Source: Nostoc sp. CHAB 5844
GTDB taxonomy: Bacteria > Cyanobacteriota > Cyanobacteriia > Cyanobacteriales > Nostocaceae
Direction of reading: 5' to 3'
Length of the DNA: 64,000 nt
Assembly: GCF_020829595.1 (NCBI RefSeq)
Contig: NZ_JAIVFW010000029.1
Coordinates: 1-64,000, forward strand
Shown here: positions 55,031 through 64,000 of the stretch, in pieces
Position numbering within the stretch: the stretch's first letter is position 1
How the letters are laid out: each line of letters opens with the position of its first letter
Notes under the pieces: model-generated
What the model was told of the DNA's origin: nothing
Seen by the model: only the letters and a program-made list of their open reading frames with translations
Database searches by the model: none
Made by a program: the position numbers and the translations under genes

Positions 55031-55254
55031 TACCAGTTCAATCCCAATTTTTTCGCTACCTCCGCCGCCGGAATTCCACGTTCCCCGCTTCGAGTACGCT
55101 GTAGCGAATCAAGTAACTGCTGCTTGATTTCATGCTTTAATTGCCTATCCTCCTCAAAATCAATCAATAGAGATTCAATGGTTTCTGTAACAGTTTGTTG
55201 TATCAAAAGTTTTAGTTCTTCAACAGTTAAATCTTTAACTAGCATAAGGTTCAT
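55030..55254 (-). CDS. Antitoxin-like small protein
   Basis: 74 residues, acidic and helical: LVKDLTVEELKLLIQQTVTETIESLLIDFEEDRQLKHEIKQQLLDSLQRTRSGERGIPAAEVAKKLGLNW. Partner position before a RelE-like gene with overlapping stop/start and the composition fit a cyanobacterial type II antitoxin. Intact while its toxin is truncated. Confidence 0.7.
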   Translation of the reverse strand: MNLMLVKDLTVEELKLLIQQTVTETIESLLIDFEEDRQLKHEIKQQLLDSLQRTRSGERGIPAAEVAKKLGLNW

Positions 55255-55341
55255 TAATAAAAAAGATTATCATATTATTGTACTAACTTCTGTTAATAGA
55301 GCAATCAGCGCAGCAGCATCACAAATATATTTTAAATAATT

Positions 55342-56241
55342 TCATTGAAAATCAAGAATAAGTAAATCTATGCCATTCATGATTATTGTTCTTTTATCTT
55401 CAGGTACATTTAGCTGTTGAAAACATTTATTTCTATATTCTTCTTTCTCAATGAAATTTTTAATTGCTTTAACTAGTGGCCTTTTCACTTCATAGGTTTC
55501 TTCAGCTTTAGCAATTGCGCGTGAAGGGATTTCGTTATTTACGCGCAACATTGCTAAGTCAATTAAATCTCTGGATTGTATGCTTGAGTCGTTCCATCTA
55601 TCAGCGTTAGCCATAAGTTTTGATGTAAACCTATCACTTATGCTCAAGCAAGGAATATTTACCCATTTTGGATAAATAGGAGGATCTAAGCAAAAAGCTC
55701 CATTGGCTACAATTTCTACTTTAATATTTGTTTCATTGACTGCAACAGGAAAACAAATACCATATTGATTTATTGTACTTTCACCTAATTGAATATCTGT
55801 TGTACTTTGAAATAATGCTGCAATTCCTTGATCGTAAACTAAATGCCTTAAATATCTATAATTTTCAGTTGCATAGGGAAAGAGAAAATCAATATCTTTA
55901 CTCAGTCTGTATTCATCATATTCTAATGCCAAGAGTGTACCACCAGCAAAATGTGCAGCAGCTTTTTTTAAAACTTCTGGATTAAAAGCATTAAGTATTT
56001 TTAGGATTTTATTGTGATGATTTGAGTCAAACATTTCAAAATCTGGTAATATCCAAGAATTATATTTTTTGGCTAAGTAATGAACAAAGTTTTTTTCTTC
56101 TTGTTTTAAATTTTTGAAAGTAGTTTGGTGATGCCAATTGCGCTGGTATAATTGGAGCATTTCTTTTTCAGTTAATTTATTTAGATTGTTGATTTGCCAA
56201 CCAACAGATTCTAGAAATGGGAGCTTTTGTGGATTGAGCAT
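55342..56241 (-). CDS. AbiEii/AbiGii-type nucleotidyltransferase
   Basis: 299 residues. HFAGGTLLALEYDEYRLSKDIDFLFPY carries the GG-x-D-x-D nucleotidyltransferase motif of AbiEii toxins; later RDLIDLAMLR is typical of the family. No AbiEi antitoxin gene is adjacent, so it may be an orphan or work with another partner. Phage-defence toxins of this family inactivate tRNA by nucleotide addition, which is of interest given the tRNA mimics elsewhere in the window. Confidence 0.8.
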   Translation of the reverse strand: MLNPQKLPFLESVGWQINNLNKLTEKEMLQLYQRNWHHQTTFKNLKQEEKNFVHYLAKKYNSWILPDFEMFDSNHHNKILKILNAFNPEVLKKAAAHFAGGTLLALEYDEYRLSKDIDFLFPYATENYRYLRHLVYDQGIAALFQSTTDIQLGESTINQYGICFPVAVNETNIKVEIVANGAFCLDPPIYPKWVNIPCLSISDRFTSKLMANADRWNDSSIQSRDLIDLAMLRVNNEIPSRAIAKAEETYEVKRPLVKAIKNFIEKEEYRNKCFQQLNVPEDKRTIIMNGIDLLILDFQ

Positions 56242-56436
56242 AATAGCAATCAGCTAATGAAATGGTAACAAGGTAATATTGTCAGTTAGTTTGGATTTGA
56301 AATGAATTAATCATTTTATTGTCATCATACTAGTAGCTTATTTACCCTGTGTTCTCTTTATACTATTGCTCGACAGGATTACTATTGAGATTACAAAAAA
56401 TTACTAAATTATACGTAGGATTTAGCTGAAAAAATC

Positions 56437-58107
56437 ATGACTTACATCCCGGAAAATGCGCTGATTGTGCAGAGCGATCGCACTATTCTTTTAGAAGTAC
56501 ATTCTCCCACAGCTGCTAAAGCCAGAGAAGCGATCGCACCTTTCGCCGAACTGATTAAAAGTCCCGAACATATTCACACATACCAAATTACACCGTTGAG
56601 TATTTGGAATGCACGGGCAGCTGGGATGCAGGTGGAAGCGATGGTGGCGGCTTTGCGAGACTATGCCAAATATCCCATCCCGGAAGCTGTCGCCCAAGAA
56701 ATCACCACCTTGGGTAGTCGGTATGGATTGACGGTAATTGAGCGTGATGGAGATAGTTTACTACTGCGGATGAGTGACCATCCTTTGGCAGAATTGTTAT
56801 CACGAGATAAGCAAGTAGCACCATTATTAGGTAAGCGACTTTCGCAGGTGTCCTTTCAAGTTGAAGCTAGTTTTCGCGGCTTGCTGAAACAGGCTTTGTT
56901 AGCAGCTGGGTATCCTGCGGAAGATATTGCAGGTTATGTAACTGGGGATGCTTTAGCAATTCAGTTGCGTCAAGAGACACGCACGGGGAAAAAATTTCTG
57001 CTGCGGGACTACCAAAGTCAAGCAGCAGAAGCATTTTATCAGTCGGGAAGAGTACAAGGTGGTAGTGGCGTAATTGTGCTGCCATGTGGTGCAGGTAAGA
57101 CAATTGTCGGTATGGCGGCGATCGCCGCTGTCCAAGAAAGTACACTTGTACTAACAACTAGTTTAACGTCTGTGCGGCAGTGGCGACGAGAATTATTAGA
57201 TAAAACAGATTTATTAGAAGATGCGATCGCAGAATACAGTGGCGAAGTCAAAAACACAGGGCCAATTACCCTTTCAACCTATCAAATCCTCACCTATCGC
57301 CATCACCGCGACGGTGATTTTCCCCACTTTGATTTATTTCGCGCCCGTTCTTGGGGTTTAATCATCTACGACGAAGTTCACCTTCTCCCCGCGCCAGTTT
57401 TTCGGATCACCGCTGAACTGCAAGCCCGTCGCCGCTTGGGACTCACTGCTACCCTCATTCGGGAAGATGGTAGAGAAGGCGATGTCTTCGCTCTGATTGG
57501 CCCAAAACGTTATGATGTTCCTTGGCGAGAACTAGAAGGTGAAGGTTTCATCGCCACTGCTAGTTGCACCGAAATTCGCGTATCTCAAAATCAAGAACGG
57601 CAAATGGAATATGCCTTAGCACCCAGGCGGAACCAGTTTCGTGTCGCAGCCGAAAATCCGCGCAAGGTGCAAGTAGTCAAAGATTTACTGGAGAAAGAAT
57701 CAGGACACCGCATTTTAATTATTGGCGAATTTCTGTCTCAATTGGAAGCGATCGCACAAGTAACAAAGCTACCATTAATTACTGGCAAAACTCCAGAAAA
57801 AGAGCGAGAAAAACTTTATCAAGCCTTTAGAGAAGGTAAATTAGGTGGACTCGTTTTATCCAGAGTCGGTAACTTTGCCATTGACTTACCAGATGCAGAC
57901 ATTCTCATTCAAGTTTCTGGTAAATATGGTTCTCGCCAAGAAGAAGCACAGCGTTTAGGTAGAGTTTTACGTCCTAAATCTGATGATCGACTAGCGCAAT
58001 TTTATACTTTAGTTTCGCTGCGTACTTGTGAAGAAGATTTTGCCCGTCATCGTCAGCTATTTTTAACTGAGCAGGGTTATAGTTATCAAATTGAAATTAT
58101 GGATTAA
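56437..58107 (+). CDS. XPB-like DNA repair helicase (ERCC3 family)
   Basis: 556 residues. An N-terminal domain (1-190) precedes the SF2 helicase core: LRDYQSQAAEAFYQ (Q motif), VLPCGAGKTIVGM (Walker A), IIYDEVHLLPAPVFR (DEVH, Walker B), LTATLIREDGRE (motif III), then the second RecA domain with RVLIIGEF-like strand, GNFAIDLPDADILIQVSG and QRLGRVLR (motif VI). A 3'-5' translocase. Probably works with the 615-residue protein at 51584. Confidence 0.9.
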   Translation: MTYIPENALIVQSDRTILLEVHSPTAAKAREAIAPFAELIKSPEHIHTYQITPLSIWNARAAGMQVEAMVAALRDYAKYPIPEAVAQEITTLGSRYGLTVIERDGDSLLLRMSDHPLAELLSRDKQVAPLLGKRLSQVSFQVEASFRGLLKQALLAAGYPAEDIAGYVTGDALAIQLRQETRTGKKFLLRDYQSQAAEAFYQSGRVQGGSGVIVLPCGAGKTIVGMAAIAAVQESTLVLTTSLTSVRQWRRELLDKTDLLEDAIAEYSGEVKNTGPITLSTYQILTYRHHRDGDFPHFDLFRARSWGLIIYDEVHLLPAPVFRITAELQARRRLGLTATLIREDGREGDVFALIGPKRYDVPWRELEGEGFIATASCTEIRVSQNQERQMEYALAPRRNQFRVAAENPRKVQVVKDLLEKESGHRILIIGEFLSQLEAIAQVTKLPLITGKTPEKEREKLYQAFREGKLGGLVLSRVGNFAIDLPDADILIQVSGKYGSRQEEAQRLGRVLRPKSDDRLAQFYTLVSLRTCEEDFARHRQLFLTEQGYSYQIEIMD

Positions 58108-58296
58108 TTTTAAATATAGTAAATCTGAAGTGCTGCCGCGCAGCTGTTCGTAGCCCACTTGATTAACTAAGGCTTTTGATTTAACAGGATTTACGAGCGA
58201 GTGAACTCAATTGTGGCCACCTATTTTTTCAATTTGCCAAATTCAACTCCTATTTTGGGTTATTTAACTCATCTAATTGATGATTTTATGAATAAT

Positions 58297-59640
58297 TTAC
58301 AAAGTGTAAGTAAAATCATTCACCAACATACCAGGAACTAGACTTCCGCCTAAATGGCGACTTTCATAAGTGCCAACTTCAGGGATAAATTCTTGAAAAT
58401 TAGTAAAATCGACTAAATTATCTCCCCAAAAACGATAAAGGCTTTCATCAAAGCGCAAGTTTGCGATAGGTGCAATAATTTCACCATTTTCGACCCAAAA
58501 GCAGGCGTAACGAGTCATACCTGTAATTCTACCTGTGGGGCGATCGCTCCAATTAAGATAATGCAAATTGGACACATATAACCCTGTATCTAAGTTAGGT
58601 AAAATCTGTTCAAATCTTAAACTTCCCCGACTGACTTCTGGCGTGCGTAAACTTTCTGCACTATTAGCACCATTAGCAGTTTTTTGATATTCTTTAGCGG
58701 TACGAGAGTTAACTAAGCTATTTACTAAAACTCCTTTTTCAATTATTGGTAACTCTGATGCTGCCATTTCGCCTAGTTCGTTAAAGCGTGGCACTACACC
58801 TAATTGAAAGTTTTCTTTCAAACTAAACTTTGGAGACAACTGTTTTTCTTGTCTTGATAAGGCAGCTAAAGCACTATTACCTTGTTGGATATCTGACTCA
58901 CTCACAGCACCCCAAGAAAGCATATGCAATAAATCAGCAACAGCCGCAGGTGCAAAATAAGTTTTATACTGTCCTCTAGGCAATTCTTTTGCTGGACGCG
59001 ACAGTAGTTTGAGTTGTTTTTTTGCTTCACTGATTTTAGCTGCATAACTGGCTAAATCCCAATTGTTTCCGGCAAATGTTCCTTTCACAGCTTGTCCAGA
59101 ACTGATAAACAAAGAATAATCTAATGTGAAAGTATCGGTCGCAAACCAATGTTTCTGACCGCTAGAATCTCCATAGGCTTTAATTACTACACCCCCAGCA
59201 TAAATGCCAGTAAAATCTAATTCTATAACTTCTGCTAATATGTTAGAAACTACCGCTTCTGGTGCTAATAAATTACTATGATGTACTTCTCGACTAGTAT
59301 TATTTCCTGACGGTAAAACTAAATAAGGATCAATCGGTAATATAGGTAGTTCATCTCGTAATTCTTGTAAAGCTTGATATGCTCTGTACCAATCTTTTTC
59401 CCAATTGCCTGTAAAAGGAAACTGCCTTGAACTACTACGTTGCTTTGTCATTAAAGTTAGTTTAATCCAACCATCAGCTACACAGCCTGTTTGTCTAACT
59501 TTCGCATGATTAAAACGAGTAAATTGACTCCGTTCACTGCTGAGTCTGAGAGTAAATTCTTCATCTTCTACTTTTTTGATTAGCAGCGTTTCTAACAGAT
59601 GATTAAAGCTAGATTCTAAAGCAGTTAATTCTTCTTTCAT
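58297..59640 (-). CDS. PmbA/TldE-like protein, partner of TldD
   Basis: 447 residues of the TldD/PmbA fold without the HExxxH zinc motif: VPRFNELGEMAASELPIIEKGVLVNSLVNSRTAKEYQKTANGANSAESLRTPEVSRGSL, then NLHYLNWSDRPTGRITGMTRYACFWVENGEI. TldD and TldE form a heterodimeric protease that trims peptides such as gyrase toxins and RiPPs. Directly downstream of tldD on the same strand (87 bp). Confidence 0.88.
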   Translation of the reverse strand: MKEELTALESSFNHLLETLLIKKVEDEEFTLRLSSERSQFTRFNHAKVRQTGCVADGWIKLTLMTKQRSSSRQFPFTGNWEKDWYRAYQALQELRDELPILPIDPYLVLPSGNNTSREVHHSNLLAPEAVVSNILAEVIELDFTGIYAGGVVIKAYGDSSGQKHWFATDTFTLDYSLFISSGQAVKGTFAGNNWDLASYAAKISEAKKQLKLLSRPAKELPRGQYKTYFAPAAVADLLHMLSWGAVSESDIQQGNSALAALSRQEKQLSPKFSLKENFQLGVVPRFNELGEMAASELPIIEKGVLVNSLVNSRTAKEYQKTANGANSAESLRTPEVSRGSLRFEQILPNLDTGLYVSNLHYLNWSDRPTGRITGMTRYACFWVENGEIIAPIANLRFDESLYRFWGDNLVDFTNFQEFIPEVGTYESRHLGGSLVPGMLVNDFTYTL

Positions 59641-59727
59641 TGGTATGATGCTAATTCTTAATTCGTAATTAAGTTACATATAAAAAAAGTCATATTTTTG
59701 CATTTTGACTTTTAACTTTTGACTTTT

Positions 59728-61182
59728 TCAACTACCTCCGCCGAAGACTTCAACGTTAGCAAATACGCAAACAGGGGAACCATGTCCTACCCAAATGGCT
59801 TGATTAGGTTCTCCTTTGCCGCAGTAAGGAGTGCCATACATTTGCCAGCTATCAGCATTTCCGACTTTGATGAGGCTGTGCCAGAATTCTGGTGTTATGG
59901 CGCGATAGTTGGGGTTGCGGAGAGTTTTGGTGAGTTTGCCATTTTCAATTAATTTGCCATATTCGCAACCAAACTGGAATTTATAACGGCGATCGTCTAT
60001 TGACCAAGAGCGGTTTGATTCCATATAAATGCCATATTCTATACCGCTAATTATTTGGTCAAAAGTGGCGTTTCCTGGTTCTAAGTTTAAGTTAGCCATG
60101 CGATCAATTGCTGGTCGATTCCACGAGCAAGCACGGGCGCAAGCTACTCCAGGTACTCCGGCTCTGGCTTGACTTTCTAAACTGCCTAAACCCCGTTGGA
60201 GTACACCTTCTTTAATCAAATATTCTCTTGTCGCTACTGCACCAGTATCATCAAAAGCGTAGCTGGCATACTCACCTGGCACTGTGGGGTCAAAGGTAAT
60301 GTTCATCAATGGTGAACCATAAACTAGCTGACCGAAATCGGCGGTTTTGACAAAGCTACCGCCTGCGTAGTTACGCTCATCACCTAAAATTCGGTCAATT
60401 TCTAGGGGATGCCCGACGCTTTCATGGATTTGCAGCATCATTTGGTCTGGTGCTAGGACTAAGTTAGTGCGTGTAGTTGGGCATTCCGCCGCAGTCAACA
60501 GTTCTAGGGCTTGTTCTCCTACTTGTTGCACCCGTTGCCACAAATTTTCTTGTCCTAAAAGTTCCCATCCACCTTGATAGCAGTGTGCTTGCCAACCGTT
60601 ATTGGTACGTTGCTGAACAATTGCTCCGTCTTGAGCGATCGCTCCATAATTACTCCCCAAGGAGATAAACTTTTGATAGACTTCTGAGCCGTTACTGCTG
60701 ACAAACCAACTTTCTCGTTCACTAGTGCTGATGCTGGCTGTGGTTTGCACGATTTTGTCATTGATTTTCATTGTCTGGCACATCCGTACCAACAATTCAT
60801 TGATTTCTCCCGGACTCAGCGCGTCTAATGGTTCCAAAAACAGCGAGTTATATTCACCTACAACTTTGGGACGTTCAGTTTCTTGAAACGGATATATCCA
60901 CCATTGACTGGAGGAAAGTGCTTGTTTGTAAGCTATCTGGGCAGCAGATTCGAGGGAGGTTAGTTCTAAAGAGTTGGTAGCAGCATAACCTAGACAGCCA
61001 TTCACTAAAACTTCTATCATGGCTCCCTCGGTAGTAGATTTACCGTTAGCTTGGGGTATGCCATCACGCACATAACGGTTCGAGGCTGTTTCTTTGACGG
61101 CTCTGATACCAATCCAATCCGCAGGTATATTAAAGCTGGCGATCGCTTTTGTTAATTCAGACCACATAATTTTAAATTGCAA
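59728..61182 (-). CDS. tldD: TldD-like metalloprotease subunit
   Basis: 484 residues. Zinc motif HESVGHPLEIDRILGDERNYAGGSFV carries the HExxxH of TldD, followed by YASYAFDDTGAVATREYLIKEGVLQ and ACSWNRPAIDRMANLNLEPGN. Full length. Together with the PmbA-like gene it forms a protease with a role in peptide maturation or degradation; no RiPP precursor is visible next to it. Confidence 0.9.
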   Translation of the reverse strand: MQFKIMWSELTKAIASFNIPADWIGIRAVKETASNRYVRDGIPQANGKSTTEGAMIEVLVNGCLGYAATNSLELTSLESAAQIAYKQALSSSQWWIYPFQETERPKVVGEYNSLFLEPLDALSPGEINELLVRMCQTMKINDKIVQTTASISTSERESWFVSSNGSEVYQKFISLGSNYGAIAQDGAIVQQRTNNGWQAHCYQGGWELLGQENLWQRVQQVGEQALELLTAAECPTTRTNLVLAPDQMMLQIHESVGHPLEIDRILGDERNYAGGSFVKTADFGQLVYGSPLMNITFDPTVPGEYASYAFDDTGAVATREYLIKEGVLQRGLGSLESQARAGVPGVACARACSWNRPAIDRMANLNLEPGNATFDQIISGIEYGIYMESNRSWSIDDRRYKFQFGCEYGKLIENGKLTKTLRNPNYRAITPEFWHSLIKVGNADSWQMYGTPYCGKGEPNQAIWVGHGSPVCVFANVEVFGGGS

Positions 61183-61787
61183 ATTTAGTGAATTTATATT
61201 GACAATTTGACTGATTTATGAATACTGTTTTTATTTATTTCTTTAGCTTCTCCTAGATTAGCAATCAACTAACCAGCTATTAAACAAATTCTGTAATTTC
61301 CTCTACTTTTCTTTTCTTTAAAGCCTAGAAAATTTTATGTTTTTAACAAAATCTGTTGTATTTGATACTAATTTGTATCCTTTAACTTTTACCCTAATCG
61401 ATGTAAATTATCAGACATGAGATACTTTTTCAAGACTGTTCTCACCACTCAGTCTAAAAGTTGGATTTGGTGTAATAATGCAGAAACCATAAATTAATAA
61501 AGAAAGCAGGAAGTTCCAGAAACCTAGTTTAAAATAGAATGTTATGCATTCATAACATTCCTTCTAATGTTGAGTTTATCTGACCAAACTTTAGCTAAAG
61601 AAAGGCTTTTGTAGTTGAGTTTTTGAGATAAAAACTGCAATTTGGAAGTTACAAAAGCCTATGTCTAATACCAATTCTCTGTGAAGCTGCACATTATTTT
61701 TACCCCTCCCAACCTCCCCTTACCAAGGGGAGGTGCCGCAGGCGGTGGGGTTCTTTCTATGCGTCTTCATCTAAAATTGGTATAAGA
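61183..61787. other. Intergenic region between tldD and cysS
   Basis: About 600 AT-rich bases. A dispersed element at about 61670-61785 has inverted ends AATACCAATT / AATTGGTAT around a CCCCTCCCAACC..GGGGAGGTGCC block. An ATTCATAAC/GTTATGCATTC dyad lies at 61542-61560. No gene seen. Confidence 0.6.
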
Positions 61788-63353
61788 TTAATTCCTGTGC
61801 CAGCGCGTACCTTCAGAACTATCAATTAGGGTAATACCTTTACCTTGTAATTCATTACGGATGCGGTCTGCTTCTGCAAAATTCCTTGCTGTTCTAGCGG
61901 CTTGCCGTTGTTGAATCAAATCTTCAATTTCAGCATCGCTGAGGTCATCATTTACCAAACTGATATCTTCAATTTCGGCTGTTAAACCTAAAACCTCTGC
62001 CAAAAATACAAGCGTTTGCCACTGTTTTTTGAGTTCATCGGCTGGTGTTTCAGTTTTGCCTTCATGTACGAGGAGATTTCTCTCTCGCCGTAGTTCTTTG
62101 GCTAACTCAAATATCACAGCTAACCCACCAGGAAAATTAAAATCATCGTTTACAGCTTCTTTGAAGCGTTCAACAAAAGTAGTGCTGAGTACAGACGCGA
62201 TTAATCGCGTCTGTACAAGAGAGTGCTGAGGAGCCAGCCGCGTGGGCGGGTTTCCCGAATTGAGCGGACTGGCGTTGCTGGGTATTTCTGGAGAAGTAGT
62301 TTCCCAGCCGAGTTGCTTACCGTGTTGAAAACCAAACAGCAAACTTTCTTTAAGGGTGTGCCAAGCGTTTGTCTTATCAGCGAGTGCTTCATCTGAGAAA
62401 TCAATTGGCTTACGGTATTGTGCTGTCAGCACAAGTAAACGCACAGCCATTGGTTCAATTCCTCGATTCAGCAAATCTCGAATGGTTGTAAAGTTGCCCA
62501 AAGATTTAGACATTTTTTCACCATTCACATTTACCATCCCGTTGTGCAGCCAATAACGTGCTAAAGGTTTACCTGTGACTGCTTCCGATTGAGCAATTTC
62601 ATTTTCATGGTGGGGAAAAATTAAGTCTTCACCACCAGCATGAATATCTATTGTCTCACCCAAGCGATCGCGCACCATCGCCGAGCATTCAATATGCCAT
62701 CCCGGACGACCAGCACCCCAAGGTGATTCCCAAGCAGGTTCTCCGGGTTTAGCGGCTTTCCACAAAGCAAAGTCAAACGGGTCTTTTTTCTTTTGATATT
62801 CTGGGTTTTCTATATTAACGCGATTCTCCTGCGGAGACGCTGCGCGAACGCTTGCCCCAGCTTGCATATCTTCTAACCTGCGACCAGAAAGCTTACCATA
62901 CTCAGCAAACTGCCGTACAGCATAGTAAACATCACCATCAGAAGGGTAAGCAAAACCTTTAGTTTCTAACTGGTGAATTAATCGCTGAATCCCGTTGATC
63001 GTATGTGTCGCACGAGGATATTCATCAGCTTCTTTGATTCCCAACCGTGCCATATCTTCAAAATACGCTTTGATGAAGCGTTCAGCTACAGCCTCCATTG
63101 ATGAGTGTTCTTGTCGCGCTCGGTTAAGAATCTTGTCATCAATATCAGTAAAATTTTGGACATAGCGGACTTGATAGCCGATAAACTGGAGATAGCGGCG
63201 CACAACATCCCAAACGATGCAAGCTCTAGCATGACCCAAATGGCAATAGTCATAAACCGTCACGCCGCAGTAATACATCTTAACCTTGCCTGCTTCGACT
63301 GTTTCAAACGGTTCTTGACGACGGGTGAGGGTATTGTAAACAGTTAGGGTCAT
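61788..63353 (-). CDS. cysS: Cysteinyl-tRNA synthetase
   Basis: 521 residues from ATG 63353 ([12 protein letters not shown]); a frame to 63422 adds an unlikely extension. Class I signature [12 protein letters not shown] (HIGH) and KMSKSLGN (KMSKS), zinc-binding CSAM and [23 protein letters not shown]. In-frame repeat insertions lie after MQAGAS ([14 protein letters not shown]) and before the C-terminal helix bundle ([35 protein letters not shown]). Both are encoded by dispersed DNA repeats; the enzyme otherwise looks complete. Confidence 0.95.
   Translation of the reverse strand: MTLTVYNTLTRRQEPFETVEAGKVKMYYCGVTVYDYCHLGHARACIVWDVVRRYLQFIGYQVRYVQNFTDIDDKILNRARQEHSSMEAVAERFIKAYFEDMARLGIKEADEYPRATHTINGIQRLIHQLETKGFAYPSDGDVYYAVRQFAEYGKLSGRRLEDMQAGASVRAASPQENRVNIENPEYQKKKDPFDFALWKAAKPGEPAWESPWGAGRPGWHIECSAMVRDRLGETIDIHAGGEDLIFPHHENEIAQSEAVTGKPLARYWLHNGMVNVNGEKMSKSLGNFTTIRDLLNRGIEPMAVRLLVLTAQYRKPIDFSDEALADKTNAWHTLKESLLFGFQHGKQLGWETTSPEIPSNASPLNSGNPPTRLAPQHSLVQTRLIASVLSTTFVERFKEAVNDDFNFPGGLAVIFELAKELRRERNLLVHEGKTETPADELKKQWQTLVFLAEVLGLTAEIEDISLVNDDLSDAEIEDLIQQRQAARTARNFAEADRIRNELQGKGITLIDSSEGTRWHRN
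62189..62216. repeat. Palindromic repeat inside cysS
   Basis: Perfect 28-bp palindrome with arms GTACAGACGCGATT and AATCGCGTCTGTAC, flanked by AGTGCTGAG repeat units, lying in frame within the cysteinyl-tRNA synthetase gene. Confidence 0.9.
62826..62856. repeat. Dispersed repeat inside cysS (GCGGAGACGCTGCGCGAACG)
   Basis: The segment TCCTGCGGAGACGCTGCGCG and the bases after it belong to a very common Nostoc-type repeat (here inverse to the CGTAGACGC type at 34500). It is translated in frame as an insertion after the MQAGAS motif. Confidence 0.75.
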
Positions 63354-63540
63354 AACAGAGTAATGCGGCAATAGAGGGATACGCAATAATAGGGTAAAAC
63401 AACTGGAAAGTTTGTCCAGCATCCCTATGCTAGTGTTTTCTGGACTATCTGCGCTACCTTTTGTAAATTTGAATTTTCCAATGGTGGCAGCCGCAACTTA
63501 GAGAAGTTTTCTATTTTTTGATTTGTTTGATAACAGCGCT

Positions 63541-64000
63541 ATGCAATCAGCAGTGAATTCTGAATCTCAACCCATGAATGCGCCTAAACAAGGTCTACCA
63601 GTAACAATTATTACTGGATTTCTTGGTAGCGGCAAAACGACTTTACTAAATCATATTCTCACGAACCAACAGGGTTTAAAAACCGCTGTACTGGTGAATG
63701 AATTTGGTGAAATTGGCATCGACAACGAGTTAATTATCTCCACCGATGACAGTAATAATATGGTAGAGCTAAGTAACGGTTGTATCTGCTGCACCATTAA
63801 TAATGATTTAGTTGATGCGGTTTACAAAGTATTAGAACGTGAAGAAAAGCTAGATTATCTGGTGGTAGAAACCACTGGACTAGCAGATCCGCTACCTGTG
63901 GCCTTAACATTTTTAGGCACAGAATTACGGGACTTAACCCGTCTAGATTCGATTATCACTGTTGTAGATGCAGCCAACTACAGCTTAGATTTGTTCAACT
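63541..64000 (+). CDS. CobW/G3E family GTPase, partial (cut by window end)
   Basis: Runs from ATG 63541 past the end of the window. N-terminal 153 residues seen: VTIITGFLGSGKTTLLNHIL (G1 P-loop), VNEFGEIGID, the metal-binding SNGCICCTI (CxCC), VETTGLADPLPV (G3) and ITVVDAANY. These are the marks of CobW/ZNG1-type metallochaperone GTPases that deliver zinc or cobalt. The C-terminus is outside the window. Confidence 0.93.
   Translation, partial: MQSAVNSESQPMNAPKQGLPVTIITGFLGSGKTTLLNHILTNQQGLKTAVLVNEFGEIGIDNELIISTDDSNNMVELSNGCICCTINNDLVDAVYKVLEREEKLDYLVVETTGLADPLPVALTFLGTELRDLTRLDSIITVVDAANYSLDLFN

Overview
The window reads as chromosome of a filamentous, probably heterocystous cyanobacterium (Nostocales). 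The evidence is the frequent GCGATCGC (HIP1) octamer, many tandem heptamer repeats (STRRs) between genes, a CP12 gene, paired TldD/PmbA genes, an SLH-domain envelope protein, and the large dispersed palindromes and MITE-like elements usual in Nostoc-type genomes. No rRNA operon, CRISPR array or complete insertion sequence is present.

Layout. 0.2-3.5 kb: nadC, a peroxiredoxin and glutathione reductase. 3.8-9.1 kb: IS debris, then on the minus strand an outer-membrane two-partner-secretion transporter and a TPR-CHAT protein whose CHAT catalytic residues look lost. 9.2-24.8 kb: a minus-strand contractile injection system (CIS) locus with tube/LysM-like protein, VgrG-like spike, PAAR tip, gp25, baseplate J, a tail protein, a DUF4159 protein and two large membrane-spanning accessory proteins. 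A histidine kinase sits inside it on the opposite strand. Sheath, inner-tube, ATPase and cap genes are absent. 25-35 kb: housekeeping and conserved genes (DUF3352, rhodanese, hrcA, tlyA, cp12, a dynamin-like/DUF697 GTPase, an HD hydrolase).

35.2-42.6 kb is the most unusual stretch. Between short genes with strong Shine-Dalgarno sites lie five copies of one structured RNA scaffold: helix P1, an internal loop with CCTAAC on the 5' side and AACTT on the 3' side, then helix P2. Each copy carries a different insert: a tRNA body with anticodon CUA (itself inside the anticodon loop of another tRNA-like RNA), a circularly permuted piece resembling 23S rRNA helices 68-71, a circularly permuted tRNA attached through its anticodon stem, a second tRNA body, and an anticodon-arm-like hairpin. 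A tmRNA-like tRNA domain precedes them. The genes in between encode a possible ubiquitin-like protein, an unknown protein split by an in-frame UGA, a full-length bL12 (L7/L12) paralogue and a Ro60-like TROVE/vWA protein, followed by an unknown protein and a ThiF/E1-like enzyme. My reading is an RNP system that presents mimics of translation-machinery RNAs on a Ro-binding scaffold, as decoys, sensors or repair templates. Structure and gene content are read from sequence; the function is inference.

43-56 kb holds broken toxin-antitoxin modules (HicAB, UPF0175/DUF3368, RelE-like), a Uma2 nuclease and an AbiEii-type nucleotidyltransferase. Among them are an SLH protein, MscS channel, class II deacetylase, coaD and an XPB-associated protein. 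56-64 kb: XPB-like helicase, pmbA-like and tldD, cysS with in-frame repeat insertions, and the start of a CobW-type GTPase cut by the window edge.
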